Positions 1 through 7,192 are shown, counted from the first letter of the stretch. The stretch: 38,109 bases of DNA from Hymenobacter profundi (GCF_019334315.1 NZ_JAHWGL010000041.1:1-38109); one strand, 5' to 3'. Notes: generated from the sequence alone by a model not told the origin. Made by a program: numbers and translations.

Positions 1-31
1 AGCCGTGCAGCTGATTGAAACGGCCGGGTAG
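1..31 (+). CDS. Possible 3' end of a gene cut by the window edge
   Basis: Reading from base 2 gives the open codons AVQLIETAG followed by a TAG stop at 29-31. This could be the C-terminus of a plus-strand gene converging on moaE. Nine residues are too few for identification. A molybdenum cofactor gene would fit the neighbourhood, but that is only context. The palindrome starting at 47 lies just after the stop, as palindromes do after other genes in this window. Confidence 0.3.
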   Translation, partial: AVQLIETAG

Positions 32-46
32 CACTCCTCACTTACA

Positions 47-146
47 GTCATCCTGAGCAGCGCGAAGGACCTTCTCATGTAAGAACGAGTCGTTGTTACG
101 ATTATCGTTCCTGCGTGAGAAGGTCCTTCGCGCTGCTCAGGATGAC
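47..146. repeat. Long intergenic palindrome, type A copy 1
   Basis: A 31-base arm at 47-77 is perfectly complementary to the arm at 116-146. The outer end reads GTCATCCTGAG and the inner end GAAGGACCTTCTCA. The 38-base loop holds a second short stem, GAACGA (83-88) with TCGTTC (105-110). It sits between the possible gene end at 31 and the moaE stop at 187, so as RNA it would fold on either strand between convergent genes. It contains no credible gene. Confidence 0.9.
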
Positions 147-186
147 AATCTTCTTACCCTCCTACCCCCTTGCCCTCTTACCCTAC

Positions 187-645
187 CTACGGATGCGCGG
201 CTACCCACGTGGTGCCGTCTTCGTAAAACTCTTTCTTCCAGATGGGTACCACCTGCTTCAAGGTGTCGATGATGTACTGGCAGGCGGCAAACGACTCGGC
301 GCGGTGAGGGGTAGACACGGCCACGATAACCGCTACGTCGCCAATAAATAGAGTGCCCTTGCGGTGAATGACCACGACTTTGCGCAGCATCGGCCACTTT
401 TCCTGGGCCTGCTCGGCTACTTTGCGCAATTGGTGTAGCGCCATGCTGTCGTAGGCCTCATACTCGAGGCGCACCACGCGGCGGCCGGTGCTTTGGTTGC
501 GCACCGTGCCGATAAAGGAATTGACCGCCCCAGCACCGTCGTCCTCGGCCAGTTGCAGGGCGGCAGTAATGTCAATGGGCTGGTCGGTGAGGTCGATGTG
601 CATTTGGATATGGGTAGTGTCCGGAAGAAAATTGTCATCCTTCAT
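187..645 (-). CDS. moaE: Molybdopterin synthase catalytic subunit MoaE
   Basis: This is the large subunit of molybdopterin synthase, which with thiocarboxylated MoaD converts cyclic pyranopterin monophosphate to molybdopterin in the cytoplasm. Family hallmarks are visible: the FIGTVRN segment near the N-terminus, HRKGTLFIGD and VAVSTPHR in the middle, and the lysine-rich PIWKKE near the C-terminus. The start is ambiguous. The frame is open to an ATG at 675, but those first ten codons are entirely palindrome sequence. The ATG at 645 (MKDDNF) is chosen, giving 152 residues; an ATG at 603 (MHIDLT) would give 138. No Shine-Dalgarno sequence separates the options. It lies downstream of moaD on the same strand, separated only by the palindrome at 634-753, so co-transcription is likely. 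Confidence 0.95.
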   Translation of the reverse strand: MKDDNFLPDTTHIQMHIDLTDQPIDITAALQLAEDDGAGAVNSFIGTVRNQSTGRRVVRLEYEAYDSMALHQLRKVAEQAQEKWPMLRKVVVIHRKGTLFIGDVAVIVAVSTPHRAESFAACQYIIDTLKQVVPIWKKEFYEDGTTWVAAHP

Positions 646-753
646 CTGGCGTCCGCTTGCGAAGGGCCTTTTCACGCTGGAACGTTAACCGTTTAAACTA
701 TTCGTTCTAGTGTGAAAAGGCCCTTCGCAAGCGGACGCCAGAGGAAGGATGAC
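634..753. repeat. Long palindrome, type A copy 2, overlapping the moaE start
   Basis: The arms at 634-675 and 712-753 are 42 bases each and complementary except at one position (base 644). The outer end GTCATCC and the inner GCGAAGG.CCTTTTCAC match the other type A elements, but the arm carries a different middle segment (TGGCGTCCGC). The loop holds GAACG (680-684) paired with CGTTC (703-707). The element fills almost the whole moaD-moaE gap and runs into the 5' end of moaE. Confidence 0.9.
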
Positions 754-770
754 AGTTAAAGAGATATTAT

Positions 771-1013
771 TTACCCGCCGCTTACGGGTGGAATCAGAGC
801 TATTTCGTCGCGCTCGTGCAGGGGGGTGTCGTCGGTGGCGTAGTCGTTGTTGACGGCCACGGCCAAGCTGCTAAGTTTGCCCAGCGCGGGGTACTGCTGA
901 CGCAATTCTGCCAGTAGATTCTGCACTAATTGGCCGTCGGGTGTGGTCAGCTCCAGGGTAGGCCGCCCCACGATTTCGCGGGTGATGCCGAAGAGGGCAA
1001 TGGTTAATTTCAT
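771..1013 (-). CDS. moaD: Molybdopterin synthase sulfur-carrier subunit MoaD
   Basis: A ubiquitin-fold sulfur carrier of 80 residues. Its C-terminal glycine is adenylated and converted to a thiocarboxylate, then supplies sulfur to MoaE. The sequence shows the usual short length, the MKLTIALFG first strand, an NDYA segment, DEIALIPPVSGG at the end, and the terminal Gly-Gly on which the chemistry depends. The ATG at 1013 is chosen; an in-frame codon at 1037 would add eight residues that do not look like the family. It is first of the moaD-moaE pair and divergent from moaA across 124 bases, an arrangement suited to joint control. Confidence 0.95.
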   Translation of the reverse strand: MKLTIALFGITREIVGRPTLELTTPDGQLVQNLLAELRQQYPALGKLSSLAVAVNNDYATDDTPLHERDEIALIPPVSGG

Positions 1014-1031
1014 TTGGCGAAAGAATGAACA

Positions 1032-1051
1032 AAGCAACTGTTTTGTTGCTT
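1032..1051. promoter_or_regulatory. Small hairpin in the moaD/moaA divergent region
   Basis: AAGCAAC (1032-1038) and GTTGCTT (1045-1051) form a 7-bp stem with a 6-base loop, about 20 bases upstream of the moaD start in the shared intergenic region. It could be an operator or a leader hairpin. No molybdenum cofactor riboswitch fold was recognised. The role is unknown. Confidence 0.3.
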
Positions 1052-1137
1052 AACTAGTACCTTCAAAAGAAGCCTACCCGCTTTTTGTTCCAATAGTTGT
1101 CTTCGCCGGCGTCGGTGGGGCGTTTTCGCATTCCTTC

Positions 1138-2142
1138 ATGTCCGCTACTCCTACTGTTCTCTACGATTCGCACGGCCGGCCGCTGGAGTATGTTCGCTTG
1201 GCCGTAACGGACCGCTGCAACTTGCGCTGCTTCTACTGCATGCCCGAAGAAGGCATTCAATACGTGCCGCGCCAAGAACTGCTGACCTACGAGGAAATGA
1301 CCCGCTTGGTAACGCTGCTAGCTGGCCTGGGCGTGCGCAAAGTGCGCCTCACGGGCGGCGAGCCGTTTGTACGGCGCGGCCTGATGGGCTTTATTGAGCA
1401 GCTCACGCACATTCAGGGCATCAATGATATCAGCCTGACCACCAACGGCGTACTCACAGCGCCCCACGTGCCCGAGCTAGCCCGCATGGGTGTACGTGCC
1501 GTAAACTTGAGCCTGGACACGCTGGACCGAGCACGTTTTCACCAAATCACGCGCCGCGACGAGCTGCCCCAGGTGCTGGATACGTTCTACGCCCTGCTGG
1601 CCGCTGGTATTCGCGTGAAAATCAACGCCGTGGTGATGGATGGGCAGAACATCCAGGACCTGATTCCGCTGGCCGAACTCACCCGCGACCTATCCGTGGA
1701 AATGCGCTTCATCGAGGAAATGCCCTTCAATGGCGGCAGCCACGCGGCTACCCTCCCCTGGAATCACCGTCGCATTCGGGAACACCTGGAGCAGCACTTT
1801 GGCGCGTTTACGCCGCTGCCTACCTCCCTGGGCGCTACAGCCATCGAATACAGCGTGGCCGGTCACCAGGGCACTATTGGTATCATTGCGGCCTACTCGC
1901 GCACGTTCTGCGGTACCTGCAACCGCATACGCCTCACGGCCGAAGGCGGCGTCAAAACCTGCCTCTACGACCAAGGCGTACTCGATATCCGGGCCATGCT
2001 GCGCGGCGGTTCCTCCGACGCGGATATCGTAGCGGCTCTCTCCAATGCCTTCCGCTACCGCGCTGCCAACGGCTTCGAGGCCGAAAGCCAGCGCCCGTTA
2101 CATCAACTCAGCTTCGAGTCGATGTCGACGATTGGGGGGTAG
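1138..2142 (+). CDS. moaA: GTP 3',8-cyclase MoaA (radical SAM)
   Basis: MoaA is the radical SAM enzyme that begins molybdopterin synthesis by rearranging GTP to 3',8-cyclo-GTP, which MoaC then processes. The N-terminal cluster motif is intact (C27, C31, C34 in TDRCNLRCFYC), followed by the SAM-binding LTGGEP segment. The C-terminal second cluster is also intact (C258, C261, C275: FCGTCNRIRLT and TCLY). The protein ends in Gly-Gly, as active MoaA does. Its 334 residues are the usual length. The ATG at 1138 gives the expected N-terminus. It is divergent from moaD-moaE. A GC-rich palindrome starts four bases after the stop, and a bidirectional terminator lies further on. moaC is not in the window. 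Confidence 0.97.
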   Translation: MSATPTVLYDSHGRPLEYVRLAVTDRCNLRCFYCMPEEGIQYVPRQELLTYEEMTRLVTLLAGLGVRKVRLTGGEPFVRRGLMGFIEQLTHIQGINDISLTTNGVLTAPHVPELARMGVRAVNLSLDTLDRARFHQITRRDELPQVLDTFYALLAAGIRVKINAVVMDGQNIQDLIPLAELTRDLSVEMRFIEEMPFNGGSHAATLPWNHRRIREHLEQHFGAFTPLPTSLGATAIEYSVAGHQGTIGIIAAYSRTFCGTCNRIRLTAEGGVKTCLYDQGVLDIRAMLRGGSSDADIVAALSNAFRYRAANGFEAESQRPLHQLSFESMSTIGG

Positions 2143-2146
2143 GGAG

Positions 2147-2250
2147 ACCCCACCCCCAGCCCCTCCCCTCCGGGAGAGGGGTGCCAGACGATATGCACAA
2201 GAATCGTTGAACGCACCCCTCTCCCGGAGGGGAGGGGCTGGGGGTGGGGT
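2147..2250. repeat. GC-rich long palindrome (type B) after moaA
   Basis: The arms at 2147-2184 and 2213-2250 are 38 bases each and perfectly complementary, made of C-runs and G-runs (CCCCACCCCCAGCCCC at the outer end, GAGAGGGGTGC at the inner end). The 28-base loop contains ACGAT (2188-2192) and ATCGT (2203-2207), a weaker version of the inner stem seen in type A elements. It starts four bases after the moaA stop and probably blocks or stabilises the 3' end of that message. Confidence 0.9.
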
Positions 2251-2283
2251 AAGTACGTACTGATTCGTTACCCTCCTAAAACC

Positions 2284-2315
2284 AACAAAGCCACTCCAAT
2301 TTGGAGTGGCTTTGT
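2284..2315. terminator. Bidirectional intrinsic terminator
   Basis: A perfect 16-bp dyad (AACAAAGCCACTCCAA at 2284-2299 with its complement at 2300-2315) ends in short T-rich tracts on both strands. It lies between the convergent moaA and Roadblock genes and can serve both. Confidence 0.8.
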
Positions 2316-2334
2316 TATTATAATAACCCAGTGC

Positions 2335-2715
2335 TTACTTCAGCACTTCGGCCGCCTGCCGGCACACGTCGCGGGCAATGGCCAGGTTCGTGTCGCGGGA
2401 GTTCACTACCAGGTAAATAAACTTCTTGCCGTCCTCCGTGATGTTGAGCAGGTGCAGCTGGTTGGTGAGGCTGATGAGGATATCATCAATCTTTTCGCCG
2501 GTCAGCTTCAGGGCCGTCATGGCCTTTTGCTTTTGCTTTACCACCTCCGTGTTGTAAGCCGCCGCCGTTTCGGGGTTCAGGTTGGGGGTGTTGGAGTGCG
2601 ACGCCAGGGCCATGCCCGACTGAATATCAACAACGGCTACGGCCATCAGGCCGGGTAGCGAGTCGAGGATGTTTTGTACCGATTGACCAGCAGGAGTGTT
2701 CGTAGAGTAAGCCAT
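2335..2715 (-). CDS. Roadblock/LC7 domain protein
   Basis: A 126-residue single-domain protein of the Roadblock/LC7 type. In bacteria these are small dimeric proteins that commonly act as partners or activators of MglA-type small GTPases in polarity and gliding. What is seen: a helix with SVQNILDSLPGLMAVAVVD, a strand-rich middle (SGMALASHS), a long helix, then ISLTNQLHLLNI and KFIYLVVNSRDTNLAIARDVC near the C-terminus, in the expected alpha/beta order. There is no signal peptide, so it is cytoplasmic. No GTPase gene is next to it, so its partner is not known. It is transcribed toward the terminator at 2284-2315. The ATG at 2715 is the only good start. Confidence 0.85.
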   Translation of the reverse strand: MAYSTNTPAGQSVQNILDSLPGLMAVAVVDIQSGMALASHSNTPNLNPETAAAYNTEVVKQKQKAMTALKLTGEKIDDILISLTNQLHLLNITEDGKKFIYLVVNSRDTNLAIARDVCRQAAEVLK

Positions 2716-2943
2716 ACTATGATACCTGAAATGTGAGTGAAAACAAGAAGAGATGAAGACCGCGCAGAATTCTAAATCAGCGGGTTAGGCTGGTTTGCTT
2801 CTGCTGTGTGGACTAGTACAAGGATGAAGCCGCTAGGCCCGGGCAACCAGCTCTTTTTGCTGACTTGCTACTTTTTTGCAGCGAACGGTAGGATTTCTAC
2901 AGCGAGTGGAAAAACCTTGAAAACTCTGGTCCAGCGTTACCGC

Positions 2944-4236
2944 TTACGACTTCAGCAGCCGGTCCAACCCTACCTCGTCAAACAACAGCCGGCCAATTTT
3001 CAGCTGCGACCAACCCCGACGGAGCCGGTAGGAAAACACCGGACGGCCGTCGACGATGGAGCAGTCGATGTGGTAAGCGCCCACCGCCGCACCCAGTGGT
3101 GGCAGTTGCTCTTCTAGCTGCAACAGGTGGGTGGAGAGGAAAAAGACGGAGCGTGGAAAGCGCGTGAGGCCGCCGACAGTAGTTTGGGTGATGTCCAGCG
3201 CATCGTCCTGGTTCGTACCGCGAAATAGCTCATCAAACACCGCAAAGTACCGCTGCTGCCCCTTATGCGCCGACTGCTCCACTACGGTTTTCAGGTGGAG
3301 CAGCTCGGTCATGAAGTGGCTGTAGCCGCTGCGCAAATTATCGTTGAGGTTGATGCTGACTGCAATGGTATCGAAGTAGGGTAGGGTGCACGCCGTGGCC
3401 GGCACGCCCAAGCCCAGGTGCGCTAGGTACACGCACAAGCTTATGGCTTTCAGAAACGTAGACTTACCGGCCATGTTAGGGCCCGTGAGTAGGAGCACAT
3501 TTTCGCCGGGTTGCAGCCGAAAGGTATTGCGCACTGCTTGGGGCACAAGCGGATGGTAGAGGTTTTCTACCACCAATTGCTGGTCGTCGAATCGGGCAAA
3601 GCACAACTGGTGCTGCATCACGCCTTTCGCCACCGACCAATAGGCCTCAAACCGAAATAAAAACGACCAGAACGCCGTAGTTTCTTCGGCTGTTAGTTTT
3701 TGCACTGCATTGGTAGTCTGCAAGATGTGGGAGACGGTGAAGGCGTTTTCTCGCACCGCCGCAGCCTGCGCGCCTAAGTCAAATAAGCCCAGAAAGTCAT
3801 TGGCAGCGGTTAACTCAGCCCTGAAAGCTGGCGGAAAAGAGGTGAGGTCGAGGCGAGCGAGGTAGCTGGTATGCAGCTTTTCCAGAAAGAGAATCAGCTG
3901 CACTACCTGTGACTGAACGTGGTGACGCTTTGCCTCCGAAAAGAAAAACTGCCACCGGGCCTTCGCCCCGGCAGCCAGCAAATAGCGTCCGCTCTGCACC
4001 TCCTGCATAAACGACTGGGCCCCGCGGAAGTACAGCACCGAGTAGGAGAAATTGCCTAGCACTGCCCAGTTGTTGAGAAATGCCTGAACGACGGCCTGTC
4101 GCTCGGCTACGGCTGCTTTGGTAGGTGGCCGTTCGTCAAACAGCCGTCGCAACGCGGCCTCCGACTGTTCCTGGTGGGTGAAGTTGAAGAGCGGCAGAAT
4201 GTCGCGCTCCACCTGCAAGTCGTCGATAAGCAGCAT
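2944..4236 (-). CDS. MutS-like ATPase (short form, core and ATPase domains only)
   Basis: A 430-residue protein with the MutS ABC-type ATPase domain at its C-terminus: Walker A GPNMAGKST (about residues 252-260), Walker B FAVFDE (about 331-336) followed by LFRGTNQ, and the switch STH (about 368-370). The N-terminal 240 residues resemble the helical core/lever region. Mismatch-recognition and connector domains of true MutS are absent, and so is the Smr domain of MutS2. It probably binds some DNA structure, but a role in mismatch repair is not shown. The frame is open to a TTG at 4302; the ATG at 4236 (MLLIDDLQ) is preferred. It is divergent from the membrane protein at 4408. Confidence 0.85.
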   Translation of the reverse strand: MLLIDDLQVERDILPLFNFTHQEQSEAALRRLFDERPPTKAAVAERQAVVQAFLNNWAVLGNFSYSVLYFRGAQSFMQEVQSGRYLLAAGAKARWQFFFSEAKRHHVQSQVVQLILFLEKLHTSYLARLDLTSFPPAFRAELTAANDFLGLFDLGAQAAAVRENAFTVSHILQTTNAVQKLTAEETTAFWSFLFRFEAYWSVAKGVMQHQLCFARFDDQQLVVENLYHPLVPQAVRNTFRLQPGENVLLLTGPNMAGKSTFLKAISLCVYLAHLGLGVPATACTLPYFDTIAVSINLNDNLRSGYSHFMTELLHLKTVVEQSAHKGQQRYFAVFDELFRGTNQDDALDITQTTVGGLTRFPRSVFFLSTHLLQLEEQLPPLGAAVGAYHIDCSIVDGRPVFSYRLRRGWSQLKIGRLLFDEVGLDRLLKS

Positions 4237-4407
4237 AAGGTAGGGGGCTAGGGTACATGCTCCCAACGCCAGACACAAGCCAAAGCGTGTGCGCTCCCCC
4301 AAAGCAGCTTAACCGTGAGGCAATGATGATAAGGGAAAGAAGAAATCGTCGGTATTTGGGCGCCGCCGTATAGAGAAACCTTACTCACGGAGCAGCGCAA
4401 GTAGGCT

Positions 4408-5544
4408 ATGTCAGATTTATGGTGGCGAGTGCCCATCTTCATGGGTGGAGTCTTTCTGGTGTTGGCTACGGTATTGGCTGCCGTTCGCTCCTTCGTGCTG
4501 CCCCGCAGCGAAGCAGTACGCATCAACAAATGGGCGCTGACCTTGGTGCGCTACCTGTTTGATACGGTAGCTGTATTCGGCAAAACCTACGCCCAGCGCG
4601 ACCGGGTAATGGCGCTGTTTGCACCGGTAGGACTGGTAATGCTACCCCTTATATGCTTGGGGCTGGTGTCGGCTGGGTACACTGCCATCTATTGGGCGCT
4701 GGGCAGCGGTAGCCTGACGCGGTGCTACAAGCTCAGCAGCAGCTCCCTGCTCACGCTGGGTACCGACGAGTCCCGTTCGCTCGTGGTTAGCGCCTTTTCC
4801 TACTCCGAGGCAGCACTGGGCCTGCTGCTTATCACACTGCTGATATCGTATATTCCAACCATGTATCAGGCCTTTGCCCGGCGTGAGGCCGTGGTAAGTC
4901 AGCTGGAACTGCGCGCCGGCAACAACCGCTCGGCCATCGACCTGGTATGCTGGCTGGGTCGCTCCCATTCCCTCGACGACGACCAGAAGGAATGGGACCA
5001 GTGGGCGGCCTGGTTTGTGGAGTTGGAGGCCAGTCACACGTCATTGCCCATGCTCACGTTTTTTCGGTCGCCGCAGCCAGGGCGCTCCTGGGTAACGGCC
5101 GCAAATATCATTTTAGACACAGCAGCGCTTATTCTCAGTGGCGTAGACCAAACCTCCAATCGGTATACACAGCTATGCTTCCGGGCCGGGTGCATGTCGC
5201 TGAATCGGATTATGCGCTATTTTCACGACCATTCTCACACGCGGGTGTCCTTCTGGCGGCGGGAAAAGAATGCAATTGTTGACCCCGATCCGGCCGCCTA
5301 TGCAGCGGCCTTGGAGCAGCTGGCTGCCCAGGGAATTCCGATAGTGGTAGACCAGGATGCCGCCTGGGAGAAGTACCAGGAGCTGCGTACGCACTACTTC
5401 GACGCCGTAGACTACCTGGCGCGCCTCACTAGCTCGCCCCACTTGCAAGCCTTGTACGTGGAGCCCTCGGTGGCCGACGAGAAAGAGGCGCAGCAGGCCA
5501 TAGAAACGGCAGCCGCCCACGATCAAAAAATATCTCTTGATTAG
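4408..5544 (+). CDS. Integral membrane protein with an ion-channel-like core
   Basis: Not assigned to a named family with certainty. The 378-residue protein has a hydrophobic segment at about residues 9-29, then 70-97 and 134-156. Between the last two lies a serine-rich loop reading SSLLTLGTDE (about 112-121), placed and shaped like the pore helix and selectivity filter of two-helix potassium channels (TVGYGD), but with the filter residues changed. The remaining 220 residues are soluble, mixed helical and probably cytoplasmic. The call is an ion-channel-like membrane protein, possibly with altered or no potassium selectivity. It is preceded by a 105- to 171-base divergent region and followed by the remnant at 5633. 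The ATG at 4408 leads directly into the first membrane segment. Confidence 0.7.
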   Translation: MSDLWWRVPIFMGGVFLVLATVLAAVRSFVLPRSEAVRINKWALTLVRYLFDTVAVFGKTYAQRDRVMALFAPVGLVMLPLICLGLVSAGYTAIYWALGSGSLTRCYKLSSSSLLTLGTDESRSLVVSAFSYSEAALGLLLITLLISYIPTMYQAFARREAVVSQLELRAGNNRSAIDLVCWLGRSHSLDDDQKEWDQWAAWFVELEASHTSLPMLTFFRSPQPGRSWVTAANIILDTAALILSGVDQTSNRYTQLCFRAGCMSLNRIMRYFHDHSHTRVSFWRREKNAIVDPDPAAYAAALEQLAAQGIPIVVDQDAAWEKYQELRTHYFDAVDYLARLTSSPHLQALYVEPSVADEKEAQQAIETAAAHDQKISLD

Positions 5545-5632
5545 GAAGCACGCATAATCCAGTCAAATTTGTGGAGCGAAGGCTACGATATGCGTTGCGC
5601 CTTAGGCCTCATTCTTCATTCAGGAAGAATAG
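5545..5632. other. Intergenic stretch with a small hairpin
   Basis: This links the channel-like gene to the glycosyltransferase remnant. TCAGGAAG (5620-5627) and CTTCCTGA (5636-5643) form an 8-bp stem with an 8-base loop. There is no T-tract, so a terminator role is doubtful. No gene is seen here. Confidence 0.35.
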
Positions 5633-5935
5633 AATCTTCCTGATAGGGTACACTTATACCTGGTGATGTTCTCCAAGCTGACCACCGTGCTGGCCGTGGG
5701 GGGCGTGGCCGTCATCACCTCCAACCCCGGCTCGGGGATGCACGCGCTGGTACAGGAGCACCAGATGGGCATTCTGATAGAAGCCGAAAACCAGCAGGCC
5801 CTGAACGACGGCATTGCCGCAGCCATGTCGCAAGACACTACACAGTTCAGCCAGAATGCCCGCCGCTACGCCGAGCAGCACCTGTCGCTGGAAGGCGTGA
5901 TGCGCGGCTACGAGCAGCTGTTGCTAACGTGCTAG
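5633..5935 (+). pseudogene. Remnant of a WcaI-like group 1/4 glycosyltransferase, C-terminal end only
   Basis: The frame is open from 5633 (after a TAG at 5630) to the stop at 5933-5935. From about VMFSKLTTVLAVGGVAVIT it reads like the C-terminal nucleotide-sugar-binding region of exopolysaccharide glycosyltransferases of the WcaI type, including SNPGSGMHALVQEH and GILIEAE, then a helical end. Such enzymes are about 400 residues; only about 90 remain and the whole acceptor-binding N-terminal half is missing. A GTG at 5663 could start a short peptide, but it would lack catalytic parts. The downstream palindrome at 5950 begins 15 bases after the stop. I infer a deletion relic. Confidence 0.7.
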
Positions 5936-5949
5936 CAGAGAAGTATCTG

Positions 5950-6116
5950 GCCGGTCCGACGCCGTAGGCGTCCGACCGGTCGTCGTTGAACGAGCTGCGT
6001 GCTGATGTCTGCGTGCTCGTTGCCCAATCTGCACGCAAACGCCTGCCAGTGCCTACCCCCGGCGGCGCGGCCGACCGCAACGACGACCGGTCGGACGCCT
6101 ACGGCGTCGGACCGGC
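5950..6116. repeat. Long palindrome (type C) with an 89-base loop
   Basis: The arms at 5950-5988 and 6078-6116 are 39 bases each and perfectly complementary. Each arm contains the smaller dyad GACGCC-GTA-GGCGTC. The loop includes GAACGAG (5988-5994) and CTCGTT (6016-6021), again the inner stem seen in types A and B, followed by about 55 bases that do not pair with the rest. It lies between the glycosyltransferase remnant and fdhD. Open frames across it are by-products of the repeat. Confidence 0.9.
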
Positions 6117-6191
6117 AAGGCCATTTGCAAACTTGTGCCCGGTGAAAGAGGTTAAGATACTACACGTATCATTTCCTACCCTTCTCGCCCT

Positions 6192-7070
6192 TTGCAATCT
6201 TTCCTACCCCCCACCAGCTACGAGTACGTAACCGTGCAGAAGGTGACAGCCGGACACGGTGCGGCCACCGCCACCGACGTGCTGGCCGCCGAAGAACCCC
6301 TGGAAATCAGGGTAGGCTATGGGCCGACGGATGCGCGCGAGCACCGCACCCTGGCCATTACCATGCGCACGCCCGGCCATGATTTTGAGTTGGCCGCGGG
6401 CTTCCTACTCACCGAAGGCATCATTCGAAGTAGGGCAGAGCTGAACGGTGTTATCTATTGCCCCGACGTAACTAAGGAAGAGGAGCGCGAAAACGTGGTG
6501 CGCGCCGAGCTGGCTACTTCCGTCCCGGTGGATCTGCCGCGCCTGGAGCGTCACTTCTACACCAGCAGCAGCTGTGGCGTCTGCGGCAAAACCAGCATCG
6601 ACGCGGTGCACGCCAGCAGCTGCCCCGTGCTCCCCACCGATGGCCCCTACCTGGAGGCCAGCATTATCCATGAGCTACCTGAGCGGCAACGGGCAGCCCA
6701 GGAGGTATTCGAGCAAACCGGCGGCCTGCACGCAGCGGCCCTCTTCTCACCCACCGGCGAGCTGCGCCTGCTGCGTGAAGACGTGGGGCGCCACAACGCC
6801 CTCGACAAAGCCATTGGTGCGGCCCTACTCAATGAGCAATTGCCCCTACACGATACCGTGCTGCTGGTAAGCGGCCGAGCCTCGTTTGAGCTAGTGCAGA
6901 AGGCTGCCGTGGCGGGTATTCCGGTGCTGGCCGCCGTGGGCGCCCCTAGTAGCCTAGCCGTGCAGGCCGCCGCTGGTTTCGGCATGACGCTGCTGGGCTT
7001 TGTGCGCCAGCAACGGTATAATATCTATTCGCACCCGTGGCGGATTAAGGGTGAAATAGTGAACTTGTAA
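6192..7070 (+). CDS. fdhD: Formate dehydrogenase accessory sulfurtransferase FdhD
   Basis: FdhD carries sulfur from the cysteine desulfurase to the molybdopterin cofactor of formate-dehydrogenase-type enzymes, without which they are inactive. The CxxC that carries the persulfide is present (C128 and C131 in SSSCGVCGK). So are EEPLEIRV and the FELAAGFLLTEG segment in the N-terminal half, and REDVGRHNALDK and LLVSGRASFELVQKA in the C-terminal half. The start is uncertain: TTG at 6192 gives 292 residues and GTG at 6234 gives 278; both keep all motifs and there is no clear ribosome site. It precedes the small protein at 7317 and the oxidoreductase at 7709 on the same strand, its probable client. 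Confidence 0.95.
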   Translation: MQSFLPPTSYEYVTVQKVTAGHGAATATDVLAAEEPLEIRVGYGPTDAREHRTLAITMRTPGHDFELAAGFLLTEGIIRSRAELNGVIYCPDVTKEEERENVVRAELATSVPVDLPRLERHFYTSSSCGVCGKTSIDAVHASSCPVLPTDGPYLEASIIHELPERQRAAQEVFEQTGGLHAAALFSPTGELRLLREDVGRHNALDKAIGAALLNEQLPLHDTVLLVSGRASFELVQKAAVAGIPVLAAVGAPSSLAVQAAAGFGMTLLGFVRQQRYNIYSHPWRIKGEIVNL

Positions 7071-7092
7071 GGGGTAAGTAAGCAAAAGCGCT

Positions 7093-7192
7093 TGTCATCC
7101 TAAGCTTGCGAAGGACCTTCTCACGCTAGAACGATGCTCGTAGCAATGACTCGTTCAGCCGTGAGAAGGACCTTCGCAAGCTCAGGATGACA
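7093..7192. repeat. Long palindrome, type A copy 3
   Basis: The arms at 7093-7125 and 7160-7192 are 33 bases each with two mismatches, both reading TGTCATCCT(A/G)AGCTTGCGAAGG. The loop holds GAACGA (7129-7134) and TCGTTC (7151-7156). It begins 23 bases after the fdhD stop and separates fdhD from the next gene, so it probably limits read-through or stabilises the fdhD message. Confidence 0.9.

Noticed and set aside
47..146. CRISPR-like repeats
   Set aside because: The repeats are single inverted pairs far apart, not regularly spaced direct repeats, and no cas gene is present.
646..675. Ten extra N-terminal codons of moaE (MKRPFASGRQ)
   Set aside because: They are encoded entirely by the palindrome arm and do not resemble MoaE N-termini.
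5986..6231. Open frame across the type C palindrome
   Set aside because: Its residues come from the repeat arms and loop and it runs into the fdhD start.
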